DNA of 64,000 nt from Myxococcales bacterium (GTDB lineage: Bacteria; Myxococcota_A; Bradymonadia; UBA7976; UBA1532), in contig JACKDP010000007.1 in assembly GCA_020633435.1 (NCBI GenBank), forward strand, positions 462,683 through 526,682, given 5' to 3'. The position numbers were made by a program, and so were the translations under genes. Shown piece by piece: positions 24,220-33,311 of the stretch (its first letter is position 1; each line of letters starts with the position of its first letter). Below the pieces are notes generated by a model that worked only from the letters and a program-made list of their open reading frames with translations, had not been told where the DNA came from and did not search any database.

Positions 24220-25329
24220 GTGATCATCGGGATTCCCAAGGAGATCAAGAACCGCGAGTACCGCGTCGGGATGATCCCGGCGACGGTGCGCGCGCTCACG
24301 GCCCGTGGCCACCGGGTGCTCGTCCAGCGGACGGCCGGGCTGGGCAGCGGCATCCCCGACGAGTGGTACGCCGACGCCGGGGCCGAGCTCGTCGACGACG
24401 CCGAGCGCGTCTGGGGCGAGGCCGGCATGGTGGTCAAGGTCAAGGAGCCCGTGGCGTCCGAGTACCCGCTCATCCAGCAGGGCCAGACCATCTACACGTA
24501 CTTCCACCTCGCGGCGGTGCCCGAGCTGGCCGACGTGCTGCTCGCCAAGGAGGTGAGCGCGGTGGCCTATGAGACCATCCAGCTCGCCGACGGCTCGCTG
24601 CCCCTGCTGCAGCCCATGAGCGAGGTGGCGGGCAAGATGTCGGCCCAGGTGGGGGCGAGCTGCCTGCAGAAGGAGCACGGCGGCAAGGGCGTGCTGCTCG
24701 GCGGCGTGCCCGGCGTGAAGCGTGGCCAGGTGCTCATCCTCGGCGGCGGCGTCGTCGGCCTCAACGCGGCCAAGGTGGCCGTCGGCATGGGCGCCAACGT
24801 CACGATCATGGACGTCAACACCCGCCGGCTGACGTGGCTGGACGACGTCTTCCTCGGGCGCGTGCAGACGATCTTCAGTGATCACGACAACTTGCAGCGC
24901 CTGCTCCCCCAGGCCGACCTGGTGATCGGCGCGGTGCTGGTGGCGGGCGCCCGGGCGCCGACGCTGGTGAGCAAGGCCGACCTGCCGCGCATGGAGCCGG
25001 GGACGGTGCTGGTGGACGTGGCCGTGGACCAGGGGGGCTGCATCGAGACGGCCCGCCCGACCACCCACGACGACCCCACCTACGTCCTCGACGGCGTGGT
25101 GCACTACTGCGTGGCCAACATGCCGGGGGCGGTGGCCCAGACCAGCACCTTCGCCCTCAACAACACGACGCGGGCCTACGCCATCGCGCTGGCCGACGCC
25201 GGCGTCGAGGCGGCGTGCGGCCGCGATCCCGCGCTGCGCCTGGGCTTGAACACCTGGCGCGGCGCCGTCACGCACCCGGCGGTGGCCGAGTCCCTCGGGC
25301 ACCCGTACGTGTCGCCGTCGCTGCACTGA
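24220..25329 (+). CDS. ald: Alanine dehydrogenase
   Basis: 369 residues from GTG 24220. Ald interconverts L-alanine and pyruvate plus ammonia with NAD. Visible: MIIGIPKEIKNREYRVGM (N-terminal signature; Arg and Lys substrate contacts), KVKEPVASEYPLI, YFHLAA, the NAD-binding VLILGGGVVGLNAAKVAVG, SDHDNL, VAVDQGGCIETA (the DQGG motif) and HYCVANMPGAVAQTSTFALN. Length matches the family. A TATACT box at 24183-24188 is a plausible -10, although no -35 consensus is evident. It is divergent from the CAP-domain gene with a 53-bp gap. Confidence 0.96.
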   Translation: MIIGIPKEIKNREYRVGMIPATVRALTARGHRVLVQRTAGLGSGIPDEWYADAGAELVDDAERVWGEAGMVVKVKEPVASEYPLIQQGQTIYTYFHLAAVPELADVLLAKEVSAVAYETIQLADGSLPLLQPMSEVAGKMSAQVGASCLQKEHGGKGVLLGGVPGVKRGQVLILGGGVVGLNAAKVAVGMGANVTIMDVNTRRLTWLDDVFLGRVQTIFSDHDNLQRLLPQADLVIGAVLVAGARAPTLVSKADLPRMEPGTVLVDVAVDQGGCIETARPTTHDDPTYVLDGVVHYCVANMPGAVAQTSTFALNNTTRAYAIALADAGVEAACGRDPALRLGLNTWRGAVTHPAVAESLGHPYVSPSLH

Positions 25330-25369
25330 CGCCTCGCCGAGCGGCGACCCGGTGAATTTACCCAGCACC

Positions 25370-25395
25370 GGAATGAAATCATCGGCGAGGTCGTT
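25370..25395 (+). promoter_or_regulatory. Putative autoregulated ECF (SigR-like) promoter
   Basis: GGAAT (25370-25374), 18-base spacer, GTT (25393-25395), located 42-67 bp before the ECF sigma start. This matches the GGAAT-N18-GTT form recognised by SigR-type ECF factors, whose genes are usually autoregulated. Proposed by pattern only. Confidence 0.5.
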
Positions 25396-25436
25396 CGTAC
25401 GAGTCGGTCATCGGAACCGGCGCCAGGACACAGGCC

Positions 25437-26087
25437 ATGTTTGGACGATTCTTCGGCAAGGGCAGAGAGCAGGACGACTTCGAGCGCATCGCGCTGCCCC
25501 ACGCCGACGCCCTCTACGGGGCCGCGATGCGGATGACCCGCGACCCTTCCCGAGCCGAGGACCTGGTGCAGGAGACCCTGCTGCGGGCCTTCCGCTTCTG
25601 GCACAAGTTCGAGCAGGGGACCAACATCAAGGCCTGGCTGTTCCGCATCCAGACCAACATCTTCATCAACCGCTACCGCAAGCGGCAGACCGAGCAGAAG
25701 GTCATGGACGACCGCCAGGTCGACGACCTGCTGCAGCGGTACGCCGTGGACGAGGAGTCCCTCCTGCCGGTGGACACCCGCGAGGAGTTCCTGCGGCAGG
25801 TGGTGGGCGACGAGGTGCTGCGGGCCCTCGACGAGCTGCCCTTCGAGTTCCGCATGACGGTGCTGCTCGCCGACATGCACGACTTCTCCTACAAGGAGAT
25901 CGCCGAGGTGCTCGAGTGCCCGGTGGGGACGGTGATGAGCCGCCTGCACCGCGCCCGCAAGATGCTGCAGGCCAAGCTGCTGGAGTACGCCGTCGAGAAC
26001 GGCATCATCGACGCGCCCGAGGGGATCGACGCCGAGAACGTCGCGAGCCTCGACGCCTTCAGGCGGCGCCGCAAGGCGGCGAACTGA
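25437..26087 (+). CDS. ECF RNA polymerase sigma factor
   Basis: 216 residues from ATG 25437. Region 2 spans about residues 20-85 (MRMTRDPSRAEDLVQETLL, then AFRFWHKFEQGTNIKAWLF for the -10-binding helix) and region 4 about 130-185 (LDELPFEFRMTVLLADMHD, FSYKEIAEVLECPVGTVMSR for the -35 helix-turn-helix). No sigma region 3, as expected for ECF factors. The next gene, one base downstream, encodes a membrane zinc anti-sigma factor, forming the usual pair. Region 4 together with a GGAAT-N18-GTT element upstream suggests an RpoE/SigR-type stress regulon (envelope or thiol stress); the inducing signal is unknown. Confidence 0.95.
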   Translation: MFGRFFGKGREQDDFERIALPHADALYGAAMRMTRDPSRAEDLVQETLLRAFRFWHKFEQGTNIKAWLFRIQTNIFINRYRKRQTEQKVMDDRQVDDLLQRYAVDEESLLPVDTREEFLRQVVGDEVLRALDELPFEFRMTVLLADMHDFSYKEIAEVLECPVGTVMSRLHRARKMLQAKLLEYAVENGIIDAPEGIDAENVASLDAFRRRRKAAN

Positions 26088-26088
26088 C

Positions 26089-26871
26089 ATGAAGATCGAC
26101 TGTACCGACTTCCGGAAGTACCTCGACGCCTACTTCGACGGCGAGCTCGCCGATCCGGAGCGCGGCGAGTTCGACGCGCACATCGCGGTGTGCGGTGACT
26201 GTCGCAAGCACTACGCCCAGCGGGCGTGGTTCCAGGGCGCCATCCGGCCGGCCCTGCGGCGGTCGTGCTCCCTCTCCGAGGGGGCGCGGGCGCGGCTGCA
26301 GGACAGCCTGGTGGGGGCTCGCCGCCAGCTCCGCCGTCGGTCGATGATCCGCCGGCTGGCGCCGGTGGTGCCGGCGGCGGTCGCGGTCGGGGCGGTCTTC
26401 ATGCTCGTCACCCCGCTGACGGGCTTCGTGCCGGTCATCGACGAGGCCGTCGAGCAGCACTGCGAGCAGGCCCCCGTCGAGGTGCCGACGCCCGAGACCG
26501 ACGAGCTCGAGGGCTGGTTCGCCGGCAAGCTGCCGTTCCGCTTCCAGGCCCCGCGCTTCCGCCAGCAGGAGGGCGTGATGCTCCTGGGCGGGCGGCTCAC
26601 CCGCCTCGCCGGCCCCGAGACGACGCGCCGGCAGGCCGCGTACCTGGTCTATGGCGTGGGCCGCCACAAGCTCAGCGTCCTCGTCTTCGACGGCGGCAGC
26701 CTCGACGTCGGCGACGTGGGGCGCCAGCAGGTCGTCAACGGCCGCACGCTCAGCATGCATGACAGCCGGGGCTATCGCGTGGCGCTCTTCCGACAAGGGG
26801 AGCTGGCGTACGCGGTCACCTCCGATCTGCCCGAAGAGCGGATGGTCGATCTGATCAGCGCCGCCTTCTGA
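26089..26871 (+). CDS. Membrane anti-sigma factor with ZAS zinc finger
   Basis: 260 residues. Residues 1-45 form an anti-sigma domain with the ZAS motif HxxxCxxC (HIAVCGDC); such domains clamp the partner ECF factor. A transmembrane helix follows at about residues 88-110 (LAPVVPAAVAVGAVFMLV). The periplasmic part ends in a beta-rich domain (YLVYGVGRHKLSVLVFDGG, YRVALFRQGELAYAVTSDL) like that of other mycobacterial/deltaproteobacterial transmembrane regulators. The gene follows the sigma gene after one base, so the pair is co-translated. Zinc or thiol oxidation, or a periplasmic cue, could release the sigma factor. Confidence 0.88.
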   Translation: MKIDCTDFRKYLDAYFDGELADPERGEFDAHIAVCGDCRKHYAQRAWFQGAIRPALRRSCSLSEGARARLQDSLVGARRQLRRRSMIRRLAPVVPAAVAVGAVFMLVTPLTGFVPVIDEAVEQHCEQAPVEVPTPETDELEGWFAGKLPFRFQAPRFRQQEGVMLLGGRLTRLAGPETTRRQAAYLVYGVGRHKLSVLVFDGGSLDVGDVGRQQVVNGRTLSMHDSRGYRVALFRQGELAYAVTSDLPEERMVDLISAAF

Positions 26872-26911
26872 CGCCCCCGCTGGGGCCGCCGGGCTGCTAT
26901 CATCCCCGGCG

Positions 26912-29025
26912 ATGTTCGTCCTCTCCGCCCTCAAGGTCCTCATCCTCGCCGGCGGCGTCAGCGCCGCCGAGAACCACCACAGCCACCTCGTGCATGTGCA
27001 GGGGCTCCAGGCGCTGCTGGCGTCGCGGGGCGTGCCGTCCCAGGACGTCGCCGTCTTCTGGGCCGATGGCACCGCGCCGGGGCCGGACCGGTCCGTGTCG
27101 CGGGCGCCGGCCGAGCCCGAGGCCTGGCTCATCGCCGGCCTGCCCAGCGGCAACGAGGTGGATCCCGGCCCCGAGCTGGAGGACACGGCCTTCCCGGCGG
27201 GGGACGTGCGGCCCGCCACGCGGGAGGCCCTGCGCGGGTGGCTGGCCGAGGTGGGCCCCGGCCTGCGCGCGGGCGACACCCTGCTGGTGGCGGTGACGGA
27301 TCACGGCGAGCCCGACCCCGCCGGGGGCACCGAGACGCGCATCAACCTCTGGGGCGAGGAGACGTGGAACCCCACGGAGCTCCTCAGCGATCTGGCGCCG
27401 GTGCCCGGGGAGGCCCGCGTCGTCCTGTGGATGTCCCAGTGCCACTCCGGGGGCTTCGCCGACCTGGCGCGGCGCCGGGAGAACCTGTGCGGGACGTTCA
27501 GCGCGACGCCGGATCGGGTGGCCTACGGCTGCTACCCCGAGCTGGCCGGGCGGGAGGACGTGGGGCACTTCCAGCGGATGCTGGAGGCGCTGGGGCGGGA
27601 GGCCGATCTGGCCGGGGCGACGGCCGAGGTCATCCTGACCGATGACACGCCGGACGTGCCGCACCTGACCAGCGACGCGCTGCTCTACGGGGCGCTGGCC
27701 ACCGAGGCGGATCGGGTGGGCGCGCCGGTGGCGCCGTTCATCGACGCGCGGCTCGAGTCGGAGACGTCGGACGAGGTGGACGCCAGCCGGCGCCTGGCGG
27801 CCGCGGTGGCGCTGCGCTACGGGCTGGGGCTGCTGCGGGATCACTCGGCGGCGCTGGACGTGCTCGACGAGATCGGGGCGGCCCGGTACGCGCTGGAGAG
27901 CTGGCAGCAGCCGTGGGAGCGGGCGTTCAACAACGCCCGGGAGCTCATCGTGGAGGAGGCGGCGCGCCGCGTCGGCGAGCCGAAGACGCGGGAGGCCCGG
28001 CTGGCGGCCGGGCGCAAGCTGCTGGCGGGGGCGCGCAAGGCGTGGGCGAAGGCGCCGGTGGCGGTGCGGGGCCGGGTGACGGCCCTGCGTGAGCGCATCC
28101 AGGCGGCGGACGCGCTCGGGGGCCGGCTCGACCTGCAGGAGGCCGCGGCGCTGCGGGTGGCGTGGCTGCAGGGGCGGGTGGCGGGTCCCCTGGTGCTGGA
28201 CGCCACGGCGCGCCGGCGGCTGGCGGCCGTGCGGGCGTGCGAGCGCGCGCCGCTGCTGCCGGCCCTGCCCACGGCCTCGGCGCCGGCGGCGCCGTCCCCC
28301 CCGCCGCGGGCGCGGGTGGGGCGGGGCGGCGCCGGGGGGGGGCCCGGCGGCCCGGGCACCTGGGCCTGGAGTTCCGGGACCGGCCCCGGTACGCGGGCGT
28401 GCTGGTCGATCGCGTCCTGCCCGGCAGCCCGCTGCTGGCGACGGCGCTGCAGCCGGGGGACGCCCTGCTCGCGGTGAACGGCTGGACGCTCGGGCGCCGG
28501 GGCGACTTCCGCGAGTCGGTGCTGCTGGCCACCCCCGGCCGGCCGCTGACCCTGAGCGGGCGCCGCGGGCGCACCCCCTTCAACATCGAGCTGCCAGCGC
28601 CGCCGATGCCGCTGCCGGTGCCGCCGCCCCTGCTGGGCGAGGTGGTGGGCGAGCTGCGGCTGCGGCCCCTCGACGCGGCCCAGGGCCTGCCCGCCATCGG
28701 CGAGGGCCGGCCGGCGGTGCTCTTCTACTGGGCGACGTGGTGCAAGCCCTGCAAGGCGGCGCTGCCGCTGCTGCAGACGTGGGCGCAGACGCACGACGTG
28801 CCGGTGGTGGCCATCACCGACGAAGGGCCGGCGGTCATCCACCGTTTCCTCAATACATTCGGTAGCTTTCCCTTCCCCATCGCCCTCGACTCCGAGGGAG
28901 AGGCCCGGCGCCTGTTCGGGGTGGACAGCCTGCCCGTCTTCGTCCTGCTGGACGCGGGGCGGCGGCTGACGCAGCTCGAGGTGGGCTTCGACGCGGCCAT
29001 CCCGCTGGCGCCGCCGCCCACCTGA
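26912..29025 (+). CDS. Exported caspase-like peptidase / PDZ / thioredoxin-fold fusion (frameshift in G9 tract)
   Basis: Read with one extra base at the G-run 28334-28342 this is a single protein of about 704 residues. Signal peptide MFVLSALKVLILAGGVSA; a clan CD (caspase-like) domain with LLVAVTDHGEPD (His131) and VVLWMSQCHSGGFADL (Cys177), the expected His-Gly and Cys dyad; a helical region; a Pro/Ala linker (PTASAPAAPSPPPRA); a PDZ domain (LVDRVLPGSPLLATALQPGD, ALLAVNGWTLG); and a TlpA-like thioredoxin domain with VLFYWATWCKPCKAALP (Cys611, Cys614). As written, the first frame runs to 28477 with an uncharacteristic tail, while the PDZ begins in the other frame without a usable start codon, so a frameshift is more likely than two genes. 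Confidence 0.7.
28334..28342. repeat. G9 tract at the apparent frameshift
   Basis: Nine G in the Pro/Gly linker of the caspase-PDZ-thioredoxin gene. Ten G would fuse both frames as ...GGARRPGHLGLEF. Sequencing error, pseudogenisation or slippage are all possible. Confidence 0.75.
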
Positions 29026-29029
29026 GGCT

Positions 29030-29059
29030 TTGACTCCCCGGGATCAGGCCCGATATGCT
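29030..29059 (+). promoter_or_regulatory. Sigma-70-type promoter upstream of kamA
   Basis: TTGACT (29030-29035), 18-base spacer, TATGCT (29054-29059). Expected transcription start near 29066, leaving a leader of about 125 nt before the ATG at 29193. The 167-bp gap holds nothing else I can identify. Confidence 0.55.
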
Positions 29060-29192
29060 GGGGAGGTGTGGTACTTCCAGTCCGTCCTCCACCAGCCCGA
29101 CGTAGGCCCGCCCCCGGGCCTCTGATCTTCTGTTTCCCGACACCCTGAAGACTCGGACGAGCGGCGGCGCGGCCTGCCGGAGGACCTGAGCG

Positions 29193-30569
29193 ATGAACGA
29201 CACTGGCGAGCTGCCCGTGATCCAGGAGGGCCCCGCGGCGCGGCCCCCGGTGGGCCCCGAGGCCCTGGAACATCGAAACCTGCTGGACGGCGACTTCTGG
29301 CGCCGCATCCCGGCCTACGCCGGCGTGGACGAGGCGACGTTCCTCGACCACCGCTGGCAGATGAAGAACACCATCACCCGCCCGGACAAGCTGCTGGCGG
29401 CGCTGCAGGGCCTCGTGCCCGAGGCGTTCATCCACGACGTGGCGGCCGGCTTCGCCCGCGCCCCCATGGCCGTGCGCGTCAGCCCCTACTTGCTGTCGCT
29501 CATCGACTGGGAGCAGCCCGAGGCGGATCCGCTGCGCATCCAGTTCCTGCCCATGGGCTCGAAGTTCCTGCCCGACCACCCGAAGCTGGGCCTGGACTCC
29601 CTGCACGAGCAGGCCGACGCGCCGGTGCCCGGCCTGACGCATCGCTACCCCGACAAGGCGCTCTTCCTGGTCATCGACACCTGCCCGGTCTACTGCCGGT
29701 TCTGCACCCGCAGCTACGCCGTCGGGCTCGACACGGACCAGGTGGAGAAGGTCAGCCTCAAGCCCAAGAAGGAGCGCTGGGACCTGGCCTTCGACTACAT
29801 CGCCTCCCGCCCGGAGCTGGAGGACATCGTGGTCAGCGGCGGCGACGCCTACAACCTGCGGGCCGACTGGATCACGGAGATCGGCAACCGCCTGCTGGAC
29901 ATGCCGAACATCCGGCGCTTCCGCTTCGCCAGCAAGGGCCTCGCGGTCATGCCGCAGAAGGTCCTGACGGACGACGAGTGGTTCAAGGCCCTCGTGGACG
30001 TGGTGGAGCGCGGGCGGAAGATGGGCAAGGAGGTGGCGTTCCACACCCACTTCAACCACGCCAGCGAGATCACGGCCTACAGCAAGCGCGCCCTCGACCG
30101 CCTGTTCGCGGAGGGGGTGACGGTGCGCAACCAGGCCGTCCTGCTGCGCGGCGTGAACGACACCGTCGAGAGCATGACGCTGCTGGTGAAGCGGCTGGCG
30201 TGGATCAACGCGCACCCCTACTACGTCTACCAGCACGACCTGGTGCAGGGCGCCGAGGACATGCGCACGACGGTGCACACGGCCAAGACGCTGGCCCAGG
30301 CGGTGCGCGGCATGACGGCGGGCTTCAACACCCCGCTCTTCGTGGTCGACGCCCCCGGCGGCGGCGGCAAGCGCGGCGTGCACAGCTACGACGCCTACGA
30401 TCGCGAGACCGGCATCTCGGTCTGGCGGGCGCCCTCGGTGAAGCCGGGCCAGGTCTTCTTCTACTTCGATCCCATCGATCAGCTCAGCCCGGAGGCGCAG
30501 GCTCGCTGGGCCGACCCCGCCGAGCACCAGCGGATGATCGACGAGGCCCTCGCGCTGCCGGCCCGGTAG
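29193..30569 (+). CDS. kamA: KamA-family radical SAM 2,3-aminomutase (lysine type likely)
   Basis: 458 residues with a GGAGG ribosome site. Family enzymes use a 4Fe-4S cluster, S-adenosylmethionine and pyridoxal phosphate to move an amino group from C2 to C3. The cluster motif is CPVYCRFC (Cys164, Cys168, Cys171). The PLP lysine is in VVDAPGGGGKRG. Two aspartates that hold the lysine side chain in known lysine 2,3-aminomutases appear conserved (YYVYQHDLVQG and FVVDAPGG), which favours lysine over glutamate. The product would be beta-lysine. No acetyltransferase or degradation genes flank it, so the pathway (osmolyte, antibiotic building block, EF-P modification or fermentation) is open. Confidence 0.88.
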   Translation: MNDTGELPVIQEGPAARPPVGPEALEHRNLLDGDFWRRIPAYAGVDEATFLDHRWQMKNTITRPDKLLAALQGLVPEAFIHDVAAGFARAPMAVRVSPYLLSLIDWEQPEADPLRIQFLPMGSKFLPDHPKLGLDSLHEQADAPVPGLTHRYPDKALFLVIDTCPVYCRFCTRSYAVGLDTDQVEKVSLKPKKERWDLAFDYIASRPELEDIVVSGGDAYNLRADWITEIGNRLLDMPNIRRFRFASKGLAVMPQKVLTDDEWFKALVDVVERGRKMGKEVAFHTHFNHASEITAYSKRALDRLFAEGVTVRNQAVLLRGVNDTVESMTLLVKRLAWINAHPYYVYQHDLVQGAEDMRTTVHTAKTLAQAVRGMTAGFNTPLFVVDAPGGGGKRGVHSYDAYDRETGISVWRAPSVKPGQVFFYFDPIDQLSPEAQARWADPAEHQRMIDEALALPAR

Positions 30570-30586
30570 CCCCCCGGCAGCACCCC

Positions 30587-30616
30587 TTGCCGCCGGCCCG
30601 CTGGCGCCGATACGCT
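30587..30616 (+). promoter_or_regulatory. Possible promoter upstream of the cheA-like gene
   Basis: TTGCCG (30587-30592), 18-base spacer, TACGCT (30611-30616), 25 bp before the GTG at 30641. Weaker than the kamA element but the same spacing, which suggests that the cheA-larB-larC set may be transcribed apart from kamA. Confidence 0.35.
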
Positions 30617-30640
30617 CATTGCTCTCGGGCCGGAGCTGCC

Positions 30641-32560
30641 GTGGATCTCTCCAAGTATCGCCACCTGTACGTGACGGAGACCCAGGAGATCCTGGAGAAC
30701 CTCGCCCGCACCCTCGTCGACCTGGAGGGGGCGCCGTCGGACCGGGAGCGGGTGAACACGGCCTTCCGGCTCTTCCACTCCATCAAGGGCATGAGCGGCA
30801 CCATGGGCTTCAGCCCGGTGTTCGATCTGGCCCACCAGCTCGAGGAGCTGATGGACCGCGTGCGCAAGGGCCTCATCGACGTGCCCGGGCGCACCATGGA
30901 TCTGCTGCTCTCGGGGGTGGACCGGCTCGGGCAGTGGGTGGCGGACGTCGAGGTGGGCCGCGAGCCGATGGCGGATCTGGCCTCCCGGCAGATCCATGGC
31001 CGCATCGCCCTGCTGCTGGAGGGGTCGCGGCCACCGCCGGCCGTGGAGGCGCCCTCCGAGCCGCTGCGGCGTGGCGATGGGGACCTCATGCTGGAGGTCG
31101 AGCTGGCCCAGCCGTCCACCCAGGCCGGCGTCCGCGGCTACCTGCTGCGCAAGCGCCTGGAGGCCCTCGGCACGGTGGTGGACTCGGCCCCGTCGGCGGA
31201 GCAGCTCCGCGGCGGCCGGCTGACGGGGCCCCTGCGCCTCGCCCTGCGCACGACGCACCCCGCTGACGTGGTGCGGGCCTTCGTGGAGGTCCTCGCGGAG
31301 TGGCGGATCGTGACGGTGGAGGCCGGCGACGTGGCGGCCTCGTCCATGGAGGAGCTCTTCTTCACCGGCGAGCTGGACGCCTCCCTCGCCGCCGACGCGA
31401 CCCCGCGGGCCGATCCGGCGGCCATCGTGCGGCCCGGGCGGTCTTCGCGCACGCTGCGGGTGCGGGCGGACTGGCTGGACGAGCTCCAGGACAGCGTCGA
31501 CACCCTCCGGGCCCTGGCCGTGCGCCTGGAGAGTCAGGTGCCGGCGACGTCGGCGGACACCCTCACGGAGCTGCGGCGGGTGCTGGTGGAGGTGGGCCGC
31601 GAGGTCCGCGCCATCCGGCGGGTGCCCCTGGCCGTCATCACCGATCCGCTGCTGCGGGTGGTGCGCGACATGGCGCGGCAGGCGGGCAAGCGCGCGGTGC
31701 TGCGGGTGGAGGGGGCCGATCAGCCCCTGGACCGCACCGTCATCGAGGGGGTGGACGCCGCCCTGAGCCACCTGGTGCGCAACGCCGTGGAGCATGGGCT
31801 CGAGGCCCCGGACGTGCGCCGCGCCGCCGGCAAGGCTGGGACGGGCCTGGTGGCCATCCGCTGCCGCCGCCTGCGCGACGAGGTGGTCCTGGATCTGGCC
31901 GACGACGGCGCTGGCATCGATCCCCAGCGGCTCGTGCAGCGGGCCGTGGATCAGGGGCTGTTGCCCGAGGCGGAGGCCCGCCAGCTCGCCCGCGCCGATC
32001 TGGTGCGGCTGCTGGCCCTGCCCGGCCTGACCACCCGCGAGGAGGTGGGGGCCCTGGCGGGCCGGGGCATCGGCATGGACGCCATCCAGTCGGCGGTCGT
32101 GGCCCTCGGCGGGACGCTGCAGGTGCGCACGCGGCCGGGGGAGGGGACGCTCTTCCGGCTGCGGCTGCCCGCCGTGCGCGGCCTGGTGCAGCTCGTCGAG
32201 GTGGTGGCCGGTGGCCAGACGATGCTGGTGGCCGAGGCCCAGGTGCGCGAGGTCATCGCCGCCCCGGTCATCCAGGGGGAGGGGGCGGAGCGGTACGTCG
32301 AGCACCGCGGCCATCGCTGGGCCGTCGCGCGGCTGGCCGACCACCTGGGCCTGACGCCGGCGGGCCCCGACGGGCCGGCCCTCCTGCTGCGCGAGCCGCG
32401 CCGCGCCATCCTGGTGGAGGCCCAGGGCGAGTCGCGCCGCGCCCCGCTGCAGGCGCTGCCGCCGCCCATCGAGCGGCTGGATGGCTTCCAGGGGGCGGTG
32501 GTGCCGCCCTCGGGGGCGCCGGTGCTCGTCCTTGATCTGATTGGACTTTTCGGTGAGTGA
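30641..32560 (+). CDS. CheA-like sensor histidine kinase
   Basis: 639 residues from GTG 30641 with a GGAG ribosome site. N-terminal HPt domain with the phosphorylatable histidine in RLFHSIKGMSGTMGF (His46). A middle region without a recognisable P2 domain contains repeats that may be degenerate. The ATPase core has the N box ALSHLVRNAVEHGLE, LADDGAGID (G1), GRGIGMDAI and GEGTLFRLRLP (G2), followed by a CheW-like SH3 domain (LVQLVEVVAGGQTMLVAEAQ) to the end. No cheW, cheY, MCP or cheR/B genes are seen here. Its stop lies inside larB and the receiver protein at 34597 is three genes on, a plausible phosphotransfer partner. Confidence 0.88.
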   Translation: MDLSKYRHLYVTETQEILENLARTLVDLEGAPSDRERVNTAFRLFHSIKGMSGTMGFSPVFDLAHQLEELMDRVRKGLIDVPGRTMDLLLSGVDRLGQWVADVEVGREPMADLASRQIHGRIALLLEGSRPPPAVEAPSEPLRRGDGDLMLEVELAQPSTQAGVRGYLLRKRLEALGTVVDSAPSAEQLRGGRLTGPLRLALRTTHPADVVRAFVEVLAEWRIVTVEAGDVAASSMEELFFTGELDASLAADATPRADPAAIVRPGRSSRTLRVRADWLDELQDSVDTLRALAVRLESQVPATSADTLTELRRVLVEVGREVRAIRRVPLAVITDPLLRVVRDMARQAGKRAVLRVEGADQPLDRTVIEGVDAALSHLVRNAVEHGLEAPDVRRAAGKAGTGLVAIRCRRLRDEVVLDLADDGAGIDPQRLVQRAVDQGLLPEAEARQLARADLVRLLALPGLTTREEVGALAGRGIGMDAIQSAVVALGGTLQVRTRPGEGTLFRLRLPAVRGLVQLVEVVAGGQTMLVAEAQVREVIAAPVIQGEGAERYVEHRGHRWAVARLADHLGLTPAGPDGPALLLREPRRAILVEAQGESRRAPLQALPPPIERLDGFQGAVVPPSGAPVLVLDLIGLFGE

Positions 32561-33311
32561 GGGTGCCTTGAGGGCGGTGCTGGAGGGCCTGGCGGCCGGG
32601 ACGTACACGGTGGAGCAGGCGGAGGCCGCGCTCGCCCGGACGGCGGATCTGGGCTTCGCGGCGGTCGATCTGCAGCGGGCGCGGCGCCGGGGCGTGCCGG
32701 AGACCATCTTCGGCCAGGGCAAGAGCGTCGAGCAGATCGTCGCCATCGCCGAGGCGCTGCGGGGGGCGGGCCAGCGGGTGCTGGTGACGCGGGTGGCGGT
32801 CGAGGACGGCCCCGCCATCGTGGCTGCCCTCGGCGACGCGGCCTTCGATCCCATCGCGCGCTGTGTCTGGGCGCCGGCCGAGGTGCCGGCGCCGTCGCTG
32901 CCGGGCACCGTCCTGGTGGTCTCGGCGGGCACGACCGACGGCCCGGTGGCCGCGGAGGCGGCCTGCGTCGCGCGCCTGCTCGGCAACCCGGTCGACACCC
33001 TGGCCGACGTAGGCGTGGCGGGGCTGCACCGCTTGCTGCGCCACCTCGACCGCCTGCGCAGCGCCGCGGTGCTCATCGTGTGCGCGGGCATGGAGGGGGC
33101 GTTGCCCAGCGTCGTGGCGGGTCTGGTCGAGCGGCCCGTGGTGGCCGTGCCGACCAGCGTGGGCTATGGCGCCAGCTTCGGCGGCATGGCCGCGCTGCTG
33201 GGCATGCTCAACACCTGCGCCGAGGGGGTGACCGTCGTCAACATCGACAATGGCTTCGGCGCAGCGTATGCAGCCACCCTCATGAACCGGATCGGGGAGG
33301 CGCGCGGGTGA
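32553..33311 (+). CDS. larB: Nickel-pincer cofactor biosynthesis protein LarB
   Basis: 252 residues from GTG 32553; TTG 32541 is an alternative 4 codons upstream. LarB carboxylates the pyridinium ring of nicotinic acid adenine dinucleotide and cleaves the phosphoanhydride, the first step to the nickel-pincer nucleotide. Visible: the PurE-like core LVVSAGTTDGPVAAEAA, VDTLADVGVAGLHRLL, LIVCAGMEGALPSVVAGLV, VAVPTSVGYGASFGGMAALL and VVNIDNGFGAAYAA; N-terminal RRGVPETIFGQGKS. The start overlaps the cheA-like gene by 8 bp and the stop overlaps larC by 4 bp. LarE and a LarA racemase are not in the window. Confidence 0.93.
   Translation: MSEGALRAVLEGLAAGTYTVEQAEAALARTADLGFAAVDLQRARRRGVPETIFGQGKSVEQIVAIAEALRGAGQRVLVTRVAVEDGPAIVAALGDAAFDPIARCVWAPAEVPAPSLPGTVLVVSAGTTDGPVAAEAACVARLLGNPVDTLADVGVAGLHRLLRHLDRLRSAAVLIVCAGMEGALPSVVAGLVERPVVAVPTSVGYGASFGGMAALLGMLNTCAEGVTVVNIDNGFGAAYAATLMNRIGEARG

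Noticed and set aside
28162..29025. A separate gene for the PDZ-thioredoxin part
   Set aside because: The upstream 180 bases of that frame are a shadow of the caspase-like gene and there is no start codon with a ribosome site near the PDZ; a frameshift in the G9 run is simpler.
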